A stretch of 26,504 nucleotides of DNA, taken from Chloromonas sp. AAM2. Taxonomy: Eukaryota; Chlorophyta; Chlorophyceae; Chlamydomonadales; Chlamydomonadaceae. A program made the position numbers and the translations under genes. Below the pieces are notes generated by a model that was given only the letters and a program-made list of their open reading frames with translations, searched no databases and was not told where the DNA came from. The stretch is taken from the NCBI GenBank assembly GCA_004335635.1, contig QAXH01006500.1, positions 1 through 26,504 of the forward strand, read 5' to 3'. Positions 1-10,100 of the stretch are shown piece by piece; the first letter of the stretch is position 1; the number at the start of each line of letters is the position of its first letter.

Positions 1-428
1 ATAATGCCAACGCACCGCGGTAGCGGGGTGGCAGGGGCCACCAGGGTATTTCAAACCCCAATGCCCCCTTTGTAAGACGCCCCCTTTGTAAGACGCCATC
101 CCCCTCTTGAGACTGTGTGTTGCATATCAGTCTTTTGTATCGCTTTCTGCATTGTTCCGAGTTTACAGCAGAGAGCCGTCAAAACATGCGGAATAGGATG
201 GGCCCTGCCCTGGCCTACCCGGAGCAATACAAAGGAAAGAGCCAGGGGAACAAAGGAGGCTACGAGTCTTCCCATGTATTTTGCACCCTTTCCTGTTCAT
301 TTTCGAGACTTTTATATCTTCAGGGGTGGAAATAACGCGTCCGGTATTCTTTTTCGGCAGGGAATGTTACTGCTGAGGAGTTTGTCAGTGGTACAGGGTT
401 GAGCAGCATCAAAGGAAGAGACACAACT
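1..428. other. No gene seen; downstream of the kinase gene
   Basis: This stretch lies 3' of the kinase stop codon, so its right part is probably kinase 3' UTR. The only structure I see is a 16-bp tandem duplication near position 62. The short open frames on either strand resemble no protein family. Confidence 0.5.
62..96. repeat. 16-bp tandem duplication
   Basis: The unit GCCCCCTTTGTAAGAC occurs twice head to tail, followed by GCC of a third start. It contains TGTAA on the plus strand, the green-algal polyadenylation hexamer core, but no plus-strand gene is visible upstream, so no function is claimed. Confidence 0.7.
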
Positions 429-1786
429 TCAAAGTATGGAAGTCACATCAGCAAGTGTGGTGGTAGTGTAGGCGTCATACTGCGACCTTTGACATGTGTT
501 GTCTGCACCCATCTCCACGTCATCTAGCACAGCGTACAGCCTGTTGACTACCTCTGCAAACGTTGGCCTGGCTGCGGCATCCTGAGCCCAGCAGGCTGTG
601 ATGAGGGATGCCACGTCAGCAGGAACATCAGCAGGAATCGATGGTCGGTTGCCAGTCACAACAGCCCTTGCCAGGTCACGTGGTTGCAAGCCTTTAGTCA
701 CCACCTCCATGAGCGTGACGCCAAACGCGTAGACGTTTCCTGCTGTGGTCCTTGGCGCCTTGGGATTCTGCAGGACCTCCGGAGGGCTGATGCTCATGGT
801 CAGAGCGCCGGATTTGATGGCTTGACCAAGCTCTCCTCCACGAAGACTGTGAAGCATGCAGAGTAGAGATTTGTTGTTGCATCAATCAATCAAGGCAATC
901 ATGGAGCCAGCCTTGCCTGGTCTACTTTGACCAGACTTCACAATAACCCGCAGCGAATTTGTCACAGGTGTGTCCCGCAGCGACTTGGGCGTAGGCAAGG
1001 AAAGTGTGGTGGTACAATGAGCCCTAGGCATTTGATTGCGTTAAATGGTAAATGAGTAATGATGGAAACCAGAACGGATTCCTCAGGAAGGAGACTGTTG
1101 CGTTCCACGCCTGCAGGACGCCCTGGCAATTGACATGCTGATTTCATTGGAGCGGGCAACGTACCAGCAGGCCAGACCAAAGTCCGCAACGACCACACTC
1201 TTGCCAACCAGCAGGTTGGAAGCCTTGAGGTCGCCATGGATTACAGGGGCAGGCACCCTTTCATGAAGACTGCGCAAGCCACTGGCAACCTGCGGCCATG
1301 CACATGCACACCAGCCTCACTATGCATAGAAATGCACATCAAGGCTGCAGGTGGCCAGGGGTTGCTGGCGTCAGCCAAAGACATGCCAGGTCGTTGCCTG
1401 CTTAAGCAGGGCTGGTGGGTTGTCCATGCTGGATATGTTGCAAAAACAAAAGTTTGCCAGTTCTGGGACAATTTTTGGAAATGCCACTGGAACCAGTGTT
1501 GTAAGTGCTGTGTGTGGTTCTCACAGCGACTGTTGCCACACTGTGGCAGAAAAATGCACACACAATGTCAGAACACAATTGATAACCATAAAACGCATTA
1601 GAACTGGAAGTCAGTACCACTCATCAAATTGTCCCAGAACTGGCAATTATCTTTTTTTTTGCTGGCTATCTGTTGTTTTGTTCATTCGCTCTCACTTGTT
1701 GAGCCATCCTCAGTCGTTCAGCCAGGCTCAGATCAGCGTAGGTGGGTCGGGCTACAGCAGATGCTACTGAGCCTCGCTTGTAGAGC
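429..1786 (-). CDS. TKL-type protein kinase, C-lobe (5' part not resolved)
   Basis: Three exons splice in phase: 1786-1696, 1289-1165 and 846-429, giving 210 residues up to the stop. Exon 1 carries the helix before the catalytic loop (LSLAERLRMAQQ). Exon 2 continues with VASGLRSLH, the catalytic loop HGDLKASNLL and the metal-binding ADFGLA. Exon 3 has the P+1/APE region as SPPEVLQ, helix F as NVYAFGVTLMEVV, and the C-lobe motif CWAQDAAARPTF. Donors are GTGAGA and GTACGT; acceptors are GCAG, GCAG and ACAG. The order and spacing fit the tyrosine-kinase-like family common in plants and algae; the expected activity is Ser/Thr phosphorylation. The catalytic loop is HGD instead of HRD (non-RD class), and the helix-F Asp is Asn. 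The N-lobe (glycine loop, VAIK lysine) was not found upstream, so the model is 5' incomplete. The first intron holds two copies of a dispersed repeat. The substrate is unknown. Confidence 0.87.
1452..1502 (-). mobile_element. Short inverted-end repeat, copy A
   Basis: On the minus strand this matches copies C and D through the core TGTCCCAGAACTGGCAAAC and the flanking CACTGG.TCCAGTGG segment; its outer end has decayed. It lies in the first mapped kinase intron. It faces away from copy B, so the pair forms a 200-bp inverted arrangement. Confidence 0.65.
1627..1648 (+). mobile_element. Short inverted-end repeat, partial copy B
   Basis: Only the right half is recognisable: AAATTGTCCCAGAACTGGCA, followed by a T-tract. 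Its reverse complement matches the start of copy A (TTGCCAGTTCTGGGACAATT), so copies A and B may be the two termini of one 200-bp non-autonomous element. Confidence 0.55.
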
Positions 1787-2264
1787 CTGCAGCATGGAAG
1801 AAGCAACAGGCCAGCTGCAGCTTGTGTGGACCATGATCAATAGGTTGACTCAGACATCGAGGTGAACTTAGCAGTCAACCGTTGCCGCACAGAAAAGGCC
1901 AGTCAGCTGCATCGCTGGGTGGTTTGATTCAAATTTGAGCCCAAACAGACAATTTTCATGGAGATTACAGTACGGCTCACAAACGAAACATTTGCTTGAG
2001 TATCTGCCAGATGTCTGCCCAGACTGATGACTAATGCATGGTGAATGCTGTCATCAACCAGACCTGCAGAACACGCACACAACATACGATGTATTCTGTC
2101 TAGTGACGTGGTATTCTGTATAAAATACGATATCTCTGTGGTTATTGGTACATTTTCTGCCATTCATTAGCCGTGACCCCGGGTTCTCTTTCGAAAGCTT
2201 GGGTGCTAGAAGATGCGTGCTTGGGCGCTGGAAGGTGCGTGCGCGGGTTCCGCCAGTGCCTCAC

Positions 2265-2370
2265 CTGCCAGTAGCCAGCACAACTGTGCCTCCTCTCTCA
2301 ATGAGCTGCACGGCTCAGCGCGCCCAAAATCCAGCAACACCACCTGGGGCCCATCCTCACCATCAGTCAC
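2265..2370 (-). CDS. Orphan exon with kinase-like DFG motif (partial gene)
   Basis: An exon bounded by a GCAG acceptor and a GTGAGG donor encodes 35 residues including QVVLLDFGRAEPCSSLREEA. The hydrophobic run followed by DFG fits the metal-binding segment of a kinase-like fold, and the next residues do not fit a usual activation loop. The exon enters in phase 0 and leaves in phase 1. A possible next exon, 2063-1981 (start LVDDSIHHALVISLG), has a matching phase and a GCAG acceptor, but leaves in phase 0 and cannot join the kinase exon at 1786 directly. It could be a second degenerate kinase domain, the end of the ankyrin gene, or part of an unrelated phosphotransferase. Family not recognised. 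Confidence 0.45.
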
Positions 2371-2671
2371 CTGCATCGCACCATCACACACATTGGGCAA
2401 GGCAGCTGCTGGTCACACAGGCGTCAATGGCTTAACCACAGCCTACTTAATTGTGCAGCCTTGGTTGAGTACCACTCCAGACTACACTTACTGAGGCATA
2501 AATACTGTCACTGGAGAGGGTTAGGAAAAGCGCCAACCACTTGGAAGAAGCCAACGATGTTTATTTCCTTTCCGGGTTGTGTGGTAGTTCTGTGATGCAC
2601 GCTGTGCTTGTTCCAGTTTGGCATGGTGCTTTCATGGCATGGCCGCTGCGCATGCTGACCACCCTGATGTA

Positions 2672-2735
2672 ATACAGATACAGATACAGATACAGATACA
2701 GATACAGATACAGATACAGATACAGATACAGATAC
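2672..2735. repeat. (ACAGAT)n microsatellite
   Basis: There are nearly eleven uninterrupted copies of a hexanucleotide. On the minus strand it starts within the donor sequence of the ankyrin exon (GTAGGTATCTGTATCTG). If the intron were retained it would be translated as alternating Tyr-Leu. Confidence 0.97.
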
Positions 2736-2739
2736 CTAC

Positions 2740-3019
2740 CATATCTTGCTGCAGCTTGAAGTGCTGCGCTGATTACGGCGTTAGCCCTGGCAGGATGCTG
2801 CTCCTGCTGCAGCAACAGCTGACACACAGCCAGATGCCAGCCACTTGCAGCAGCCTCGAGTGCTTTGCTGTCTCGGTCGTTTGCCCTAGCCGGATGCTCA
2901 TCCTGCTGCAGCAACAACATACAAACAGCCAGATGCCCGTTGCGTGCTGCCACCTCAAGTGGAAGGGCCATTCTCTTGGAGTTGTGGAATTCCAACCAGC
3001 TGTCCCAATAGCCACGCCA
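2740..3019 (-). CDS. Ankyrin-repeat protein exon (partial gene)
   Basis: An exon from a CCACAG acceptor to a GTAGGT donor encodes about 93 residues with ankyrin-type helix-turn-helix repeats: LPLEVAARNGHLAVCMLLLQ, then ALEAAASGWHLAVCQLLLQQ, and the start of a third (ALQAAARYG). The repeats are spaced about 32-33 residues and joined by near-identical linkers (DEHPARAND, EQHPARANA), which points to recent internal duplication. Ankyrin repeats bind proteins; the partner is unknown. The 5' exons and the next exon were not resolved. A short open segment just upstream (minus strand, about 3135-3050, containing ETFAALLNLPDGMLPLP) may belong to the same gene, but no good donor joins it. If the donor is skipped, the frame runs through the microsatellite to a stop at 2561. 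Confidence 0.72.
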
Positions 3020-3739
3020 CTGTGGGAACGTGGGTAGAGTGTGTTATTTTTTTCTTTGGTGATGAAACTTGGGAGGGGCAGCATGCCATCTGGGAGGTTC
3101 AACAGTGCTGCAAACGTTTCAACATTCATGTACATATGCAGCTTGGTGGGCTGGAGAAATATCTAGTTGTAGATGAGTAATCGGTGACCCACGCTTGTGC
3201 CTGACCTGTGCGTGCTTGGCTAGTATAAGAAACAAGTGCCCCACTACATGGCCCTGGATGCATCTCTCAGCTTTAGATCATTGAGCAACCCGGTGTGTAA
3301 GGCCAACACAAGGAGCACATGCAGCGTCCTTCCTTGCTTGCCGTACTCATTGAGAACCATATGTTGCGGAATTGTTTCTTTCTACAACTCTTGTCCCTAC
3401 AATTGCTTCCTGCGAGTCTAGGCTTCTCAGCAGTTGTCAAGTTTTATTTTGTGCTATTTTGAAACCGAGCAGCTGGGAATTCAGTGTCTTGTTCAGTGTC
3501 TTGAGGTGCCAGTGTAATGCAGTGTGAATTCAAGTGCACCAGACACTTACGGATGATGATGGTTATGGTATCTCAGATTGTGGTGTATTGTAACGGTTCA
3601 CAATGTTATACAGTTTTGCATGGAATTCAGTTGGAAAACATGTCAACTGTTGAGTTAGCAAAATTCAGAGAATACGCGAGAAATCACATATGAAAAACGA
3701 CCTAAACCCAAGACCGACTGAGTCACCCACTATTGGCAA

Positions 3740-3794
3740 GTTTGCCACACTGACTCCAGTGGGATTCCAGGAAACTGTCCCAGAACTGGCAAAC
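3740..3794 (+). mobile_element. Short inverted-end repeat, copy C (full, 55 bp)
   Basis: This copy starts with GTTTGCCA and ends with the exact reverse complement TGGCAAAC. Inside are CACTGACTCCAGTGGGATTC and TGTCCCAGAAC, shared with copy D, and it is followed by a T-tract. It is the best-preserved copy and lies in intergenic DNA. There is no coding capacity, so it would be non-autonomous. Confidence 0.7.
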
Positions 3795-4002
3795 ATCGTT
3801 TTTTCCACCGGCCAGTGCTGGCATGCATCACTTTACACTGGTCCCAATTGGCCGCCTTCCACTCCCACAAGGAAATGCTTCACTAAATGCACTAGTTGCT
3901 GTCATTTATGCCAGTGTCGGCGCTGCTAGTGTCAGTGACTGTCTTCCCTTTCCAAAGTGTCCTTGCGTACAGTGCTGGCCAAAACACAATTCTCTCATAG
4001 CT

Positions 4003-4007
4003 TTACA
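4003..4007 (-). promoter_or_regulatory. Candidate polyadenylation signal of the Kelch gene
   Basis: TGTAA on the minus strand lies about 115 nt past the Kelch stop codon. TGTAA is the usual signal in green algae. A 5-nt motif is weak evidence by itself. Confidence 0.35.
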
Positions 4008-4120
4008 GTTAGAGAGCATTGCCGGGCAAAAGTTTTTCATTGCCGGCATGCACAGGCCAAACGTCCCCACACCAGGACGCAACAGTTGATCACCTAATGT
4101 CCGAGCACCTGACAGCCACC

Positions 4121-7100
4121 TCAGGCCGCCATGCCGCACAGCTGGCGATAGTCTTCCAGCAGCACTGGCACATCATCCATTCTCACAGCATTGATACCTT
4201 CACACACCAAATGGACACTGCTTAGGCCCCTACTTGTTTGTAATAGATGAGACAGGTGGCCTGTTTGCACAACACTTGACCCTGCTTGTGCCAGCGGACC
4301 ATCAGACAAAGACAGGTCTTGCCAGCCACTAAAGGATACACTAGCACTACTATGCTGGGATGCACGTGTGTCGAGCAGGACAAGAAAATCTTGCAGAATT
4401 AGATCCAGGTCACGAAGTGTGACCTCATCTGGCTGCAGGCGTGACAAATGTGACCTGGCATGTGCTATTGGATCTTGTATGTGTGAGCCTTGCTGCGCTG
4501 CTAGCTCGTGGCCTCGCTGTTGCAGAGCTGAGCGTACAGCATGTGCACGAGCTGGGTCCAAGGTGGTACTACTCCAACCTTGGACCAATGGCAGCCGGCC
4601 AGCTGGTGCCTCTGACTGCCCTCCAGCTTCCAGCACAGCTGTCGCTGGAGCTCCCCGGGCAGGCAGTGTGGAGGCGGACGGGACAGGCGGCAGGTGCAGT
4701 GCTGCTTCGCGGAATTGTTCAAACTCAGCAGCATCCGCAGCCGCCTGGATGGCCATCACTGCAATCACGTCAAGCACTGTTGAGAGTGGAAATTTAGGTG
4801 CAAAGCAACCACGATGACGTAAGACGGCAGTACTCAAGTACACCACACAAACGGCGGCTGCGGACTTAACCGTGGCTCAACGCAACCTATCATTTCACAG
4901 GCCCAGGCTGTGCTGCAGCACTTACTCAGCGAAGTGTACGACCTGTTACGTTTGACTCCATCCAAACAGCCCAGTCCCCAGCAGTGCCCAATCACGCACC
5001 AGAAGCCAGGTCCAGGGAAGGGAAGCCACTGGACTGATTCATAAGACTGGGCACGCGGTTCGCCACCGCCTGCCCATCTGCCCCAGGTTGATGAGCTGCC
5101 TGTGATGCCGAATGCTGGCCCTGCGTTCCTGACCAGCCCTGCTGGTACTGCTGCTGCTGCTGCTGCTGGTAGTACAACTGCTGCTGCTGCTGCTGGGCCG
5201 GCTGCTGCTGGTATGGCTGCTGCTGGACCTGCTGCTGCTGCCAGGGCAGTGCTGCCTTAAAGGCACTAAGCTTATCTAGCAGCTGACCAGCGCTAGGCAG
5301 CTCAGCTACAGCTGACCGCCAGGTTCCTGCTGCCCCACCACTAGAGCCTGAACCAGGCTGGGCTTCAGCCAGCGGTGAACCATCTGCAGCCGTTGCCACT
5401 GGCCGGCTGCCTAGCAGCCCAGCCAGCTTGCTCATAGTCGACGTAGCGGAGGGAGCGACTGTGCCTGTCTCGGATTCGCGGGGTGTGCGTTGTGCACTGC
5501 TTGGTGTGCCTGTGTCGACCGCTTGCTGTAGGCTGCCCGTGCTGCCTTGCAGACTGCCTCGCAGAGGAGAGGTAGTGGCGATGGCTGTTGGGGCGGTTGG
5601 AACAGCGGCAGTTGAGGCGGTTACAGCGGTTGGGCCGGCTGGGCGCACAGCGGGGTTGAACAGTGACTTGAGCAAAGCGGGTGTGCTGGCAGGGCCAGAT
5701 CTGCAGAAGAAGCACGTGCAGTGGAACCTACTCAATTGCGGCCTGAATCACCGAAGCTCAACTTGCCGAATGCATCATGCCCAGCCATTGCTTGGTGTAA
5801 TGTAGACAGGTTGAACTGTTCGGTCTGCTGCTGATAGTGGTGATGTCATGACCACAAGACACTGGTTGTCTTGGAAACCAGACGGGGTTACACGTTGCAG
5901 TCACTACATGCCATTCAACACGATTACAATACACATGTCAAGCGCTGTCGCGAACAAAACGCGCATGCGAAGTCCTGGCTCTTCTGCTGTTGTTGCCGCT
6001 GATGCTTATAGAGATGATGATGTTTGGCCCTAGCCCGCACCTTGCTGCTCCGTCTTGACCAGCCTCGGTAGACAGTGCTTGAGGCATCACCACGGGTGGC
6101 GGCGGCTGCAGGTGCAACCACCAGCCATCCTACAGGAACCGCCACATGCATGTGCAGTCAGGGCGCTGACGCCACGTGCATGTACAGTCAGGGCAATAAC
6201 GGTACGTGCATGCACAATTGGGGTACTGGCATCTTAGATCAAATCAAGGACTGTCAACAAGGCCTGGCCTGTAGACGCCCGTTTCGACAACTTCCTTTGC
6301 CACTGTCATCTAGGCAATGCACAGGGTACGGCTGATGAGCAGGACAATTGTATGCTGCAAAACCAAATAGTACAGAAGCATTAAAACCACCAAAAGGCTT
6401 ACCTTGCAAATGCCTTCCTTGCGCCTTCCACCCAGCAGAATCAACCGACCGTCCCCCAGCGCGCACATGGTGTGGCACATGCGCTCCGAGGGCCCATGTG
6501 AGGCGTCAGACCCCGGCCATGGCGCCCCCAATGTGGGTTGAGGGGGTTGGGACTTGGCCGGTGAATCGCCATGGGTGTCCGTCACCCCTGGTGTCTCACG
6601 CTGCCAACTGCAGTTCACATGAATGCGTGGAAGTCAGCTTGCCGGGACCTTGATACGGATGACTGCCAGGTCAGCTAGGCCTGATCAGGTACTGAAGTCG
6701 CCTCAGGCCCAGCTCAGCAAACAAAACACAAGCCTTGTCAGCAGCCAAACAAAACCAGCCAGAGTCATGATAAGGATGACAACACAGCCCTTCTGCAACC
6801 TTGATGTCCTTGATGTCAGAACATCTGTGTGGCAGGGCCAGGGACGTTGAGCACGAGACTTTGGTCACTAGTTACCCGAGAACTGTTGACACGCCACTAC
6901 TGGGCTCACTATCTTCTCTTGCTGAAGGCTCTCACACTCACATAAGGGCTTTTGCCTGTACTGTGATCTGTGCGCTGTGACCTGTGCTTGGCCAATGAGC
7001 TCTGGACCCAAGTGCCTACCCATGATCCCCGGAGGCAGCCCAAGCTTTTGGGAAGGATAAGCTGACAACAATCGTCACAAAGGTGCAACTTTCCTTGGAA

Positions 7101-10100
7101 GTTGGTCGGATTTAGCCCAAAACTAGCCTTTCTGATAACGTGACAAAAAGTATTGCATACCGTAACGACTTTCTGCGTTCAATTCCTGTGCTCTGCTTGC
7201 CCCAGCGAGCTCTGGACTCAAGGTGCCTGTATCATCACCGGAAGCGTTCTACATTCAAGCATCAGCTACTGGCTAGCGATTGGAAAGCCGACAAGAACAC
7301 CACAAAAACAAATGCTAAGGTTGTGCTGGATCCGCTCACAACCAGCCATATACGGTGGTCATGCTGTCACCTGAAGCTGGCCAACCAGCAAGCCGGCCAA
7401 ATCCCAACCAGCCATATCCGGTGGTCATGCTCTCACCTGAAGCTGGCCAGGTCCAGCACCCATGTTTCATCGCACTGCACGAAGCTGTGTGTGAGGGCCA
7501 GGAAGCCCGCCTGGTCCAGGCACCCCCCGAACAGGAGCAGCAGCCGGCCACCGCCGCACACTGCTAGGGAGTGGCCGAACCGGGCCGCGGGGGAGGGGCG
7601 CACGCGAATTTGAGTCCACCTGAGGACAGGCGGCGAGGACTGAAATGGCCTCAAATCATGATATGGCAGTCAACTTGCATATCTGAGTTCTAATGAGGGA
7701 CGGAAAGTCTTGAAGGGACATCTTCCTGACAGCCATGCCCTCTATCGAGATAAACGACAGCTATATCAATCGGTCCAACTCTAATCTGATCAATCAGTCA
7801 GACCAACCGAGTATCTTGCCATTGCACTGCTGAAAACTAGCTGAACTTGTGCACCACCCTGAGGCATCAACCCTTGACTCTACTATCTTCAGCAAACTAT
7901 ACTATCTCCACCTGAGCTGGAGAACCTGCAAACCTTGAGACCCAAGCAGTCCATCCATGCTGACCGTTGTTTCACACACCCCATGAGTGACTTGTGCGCA
8001 TCAACACGCAGATGAGAACAAACAAACAAACAAACAAACAAACAAACGGCGCCCACCTGCATAGCTCATCTCCCTGTGCTGATGCATGTACTAGCAGCGG
8101 CGTTTCCCTGTGTGCTGCCTGCTGCACCAGGTGCTGCGGCAGCCAGGCGGCCAGGGGGGCCACCGGCACTTTCAACGACCACAGGTCGTCTAGCACTCCG
8201 TTGTCCCGCTCGCCGCCAAACACGAGCACACGTCCATTCACCTTCAAGGAACAAACAGCAATGGGCAACTGGCACGGTTGCCCTGTCTTCGAGTGCCTCC
8301 CAGACACACCTCTTGGTAGGTGTCAAATCGTCAAATCGGATGCTAGGTGGTTACACGCCGCGTTGTGGTTACACGCCGCGGAGGATTGCTTAGGGAGGGC
8401 AAGAGCGCAAGGGGAGGCGAAACAATTAGCATGACTTTACCGATTCACCGATGTCAACTCAAGTCGGATGGCAACACAGGTTTGCCCAAGCTGTGAGTGA
8501 TCAGATCAAGCAGATTGCGTCTATGGCTCCTAACTCATGGCTCAAGCATGCGTCCCATTCACTCACATATGCCGCTGTGTGCATCTTGCGCGCTGCTGGG
8601 TGGACGCCTCCCGCCCGCAGCTGGTGCCACTGACACCTGGGGGCATACAAGCCGTACACGTGGGTCGGAAATCAGATCCACAAGATTGTAAAACCCGACC
8701 AAGGCCTATTGCTGCATGGTAAGGTCCAGTCGTATGCAGCGCATTGCCATGCAAGGCTGCCGTGCAAGGGACGCAAAAGCAACACTGCCTGAGGCCACAC
8801 ACACATTTGTATTGGCACACAAGGTACAAGGTTGTGTGGCCACACACACGCTTGAAATGTATGTAGAACGAACAGCTCTGATCAAGTGTAGTGCAGAGCA
8901 CTGTCATGAAAGCTTATGATTTGACTAAGAATAGGGCTTTTGCGGACATTGAAGCTGCTGAACAGCTGGTGTGGAATGGTCAGATCGGATGCAGAGTGAT
9001 TTTGTTTATTCATTAATACTCAGAAACTTGAAGCAAAACCAACATTGCCATTGTCTGCTCCCGGCCATGCATTCCCTTGCCTTTCCATATGTTTCCATGG
9101 CTATTCCAAACCACAGGTGCAAAGATTCAACATTGGAATTGACCAAGATGAAATCTGGAACACTGATCCACCATCGCTGTTTAGACCCAGGCCTCAATTC
9201 ATCCCTGTCTCAACTCACTGGGCAATGTCATCCCTGTCTCAACTCACTGGGCAATGTCATACAGCCATGTGTCGGCCAGTGTGCGCCCTGCCTCACTGCG
9301 CCCTCCAAACAGCAGCAACGCATCAGAGCCCACTGCAGTCAGATGCACGGCAGAACAGCATCCATGCCGGCAACCAGCTCGAAAATCATGCATAGAAGAG
9401 TAGCAAGTACAACATAAACTTGTGATAGACAAAAACACAACAAACAATATCAAAAGTCAGCCGGCAGGGTTACAAGGCAGGATGAAGATCTCTGGAGAGC
9501 TGTTTGATTAATCAACGGCTCCTCATCTTGACATGCACGGTTGGCGCGTTGACAGGTCCTTTGAGATGTAACTTACATGCAGTGAGTGTGGCCATGTCCC
9601 GCCGGCCCGGCATCTCTGACCCGCTGGCTTGTACGCTCTCCCAGCGCCACGCCTCCTGCACACATGCATCCATGCGCGGGTCTCTGTCAACAACTTGTGG
9701 AGACGTTGCGGCACGCGGTCCAGATCAGATGCAATTCACATCCCCTGATGTTGACGGCAGTGCTACCGTGCTGCTGCTCACACAAAAAAAAAGCAATGCA
9801 CCCTGCTTTCCCCTTCTCGCCATTGCCACACTGGCTCCAGTACAGTTCTTGGAAAGTGTCCCAGAACTGGCAAACATCTTTCTTTTCTTTTCTTCTGGTG
9901 GCACTAGAAATCACCAAGCCACACACAAGGCGCAAGCATGTCATTCAGAGCATGCCTGCAGCACATGACGAGAAACGGTCACTGCGTTGCACGGATCAGA
10001 CAGCATCCGGCAGTGGAGCACGCACACGGCCCACATGGCCCACATGGGCCACATGGCAGCTGTGCATTAGGCAGGCACGTGAAAACACATGGCCAACAGC

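Larger units (their letters stand above)
3020..4120. other. Intergenic region between ankyrin exon and Kelch gene
   Basis: I see no supported gene here. It should contain the 5' end of the ankyrin gene and the 3' UTR of the Kelch gene. It holds one full copy of the dispersed short repeat and a candidate polyadenylation signal near 4003. Confidence 0.5.

Noticed and set aside
2561..2739. Tyr-Leu repeat protein tail after the ankyrin segment
   Set aside because: It is the translated (ACAGAT)n microsatellite after a strong GTAGGT donor, so most likely intronic.
6141..6230. CRISPR-like array of 30-bp repeats
   Set aside because: Units are directly adjacent with no spacers and lie in a eukaryotic intron.
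10021..10065. His-Gly-Pro repeat coding (HGPHGPHG)
   Set aside because: It is a short CCCACATGG simple repeat inside a Kelch intron; no gene on that strand is supported.
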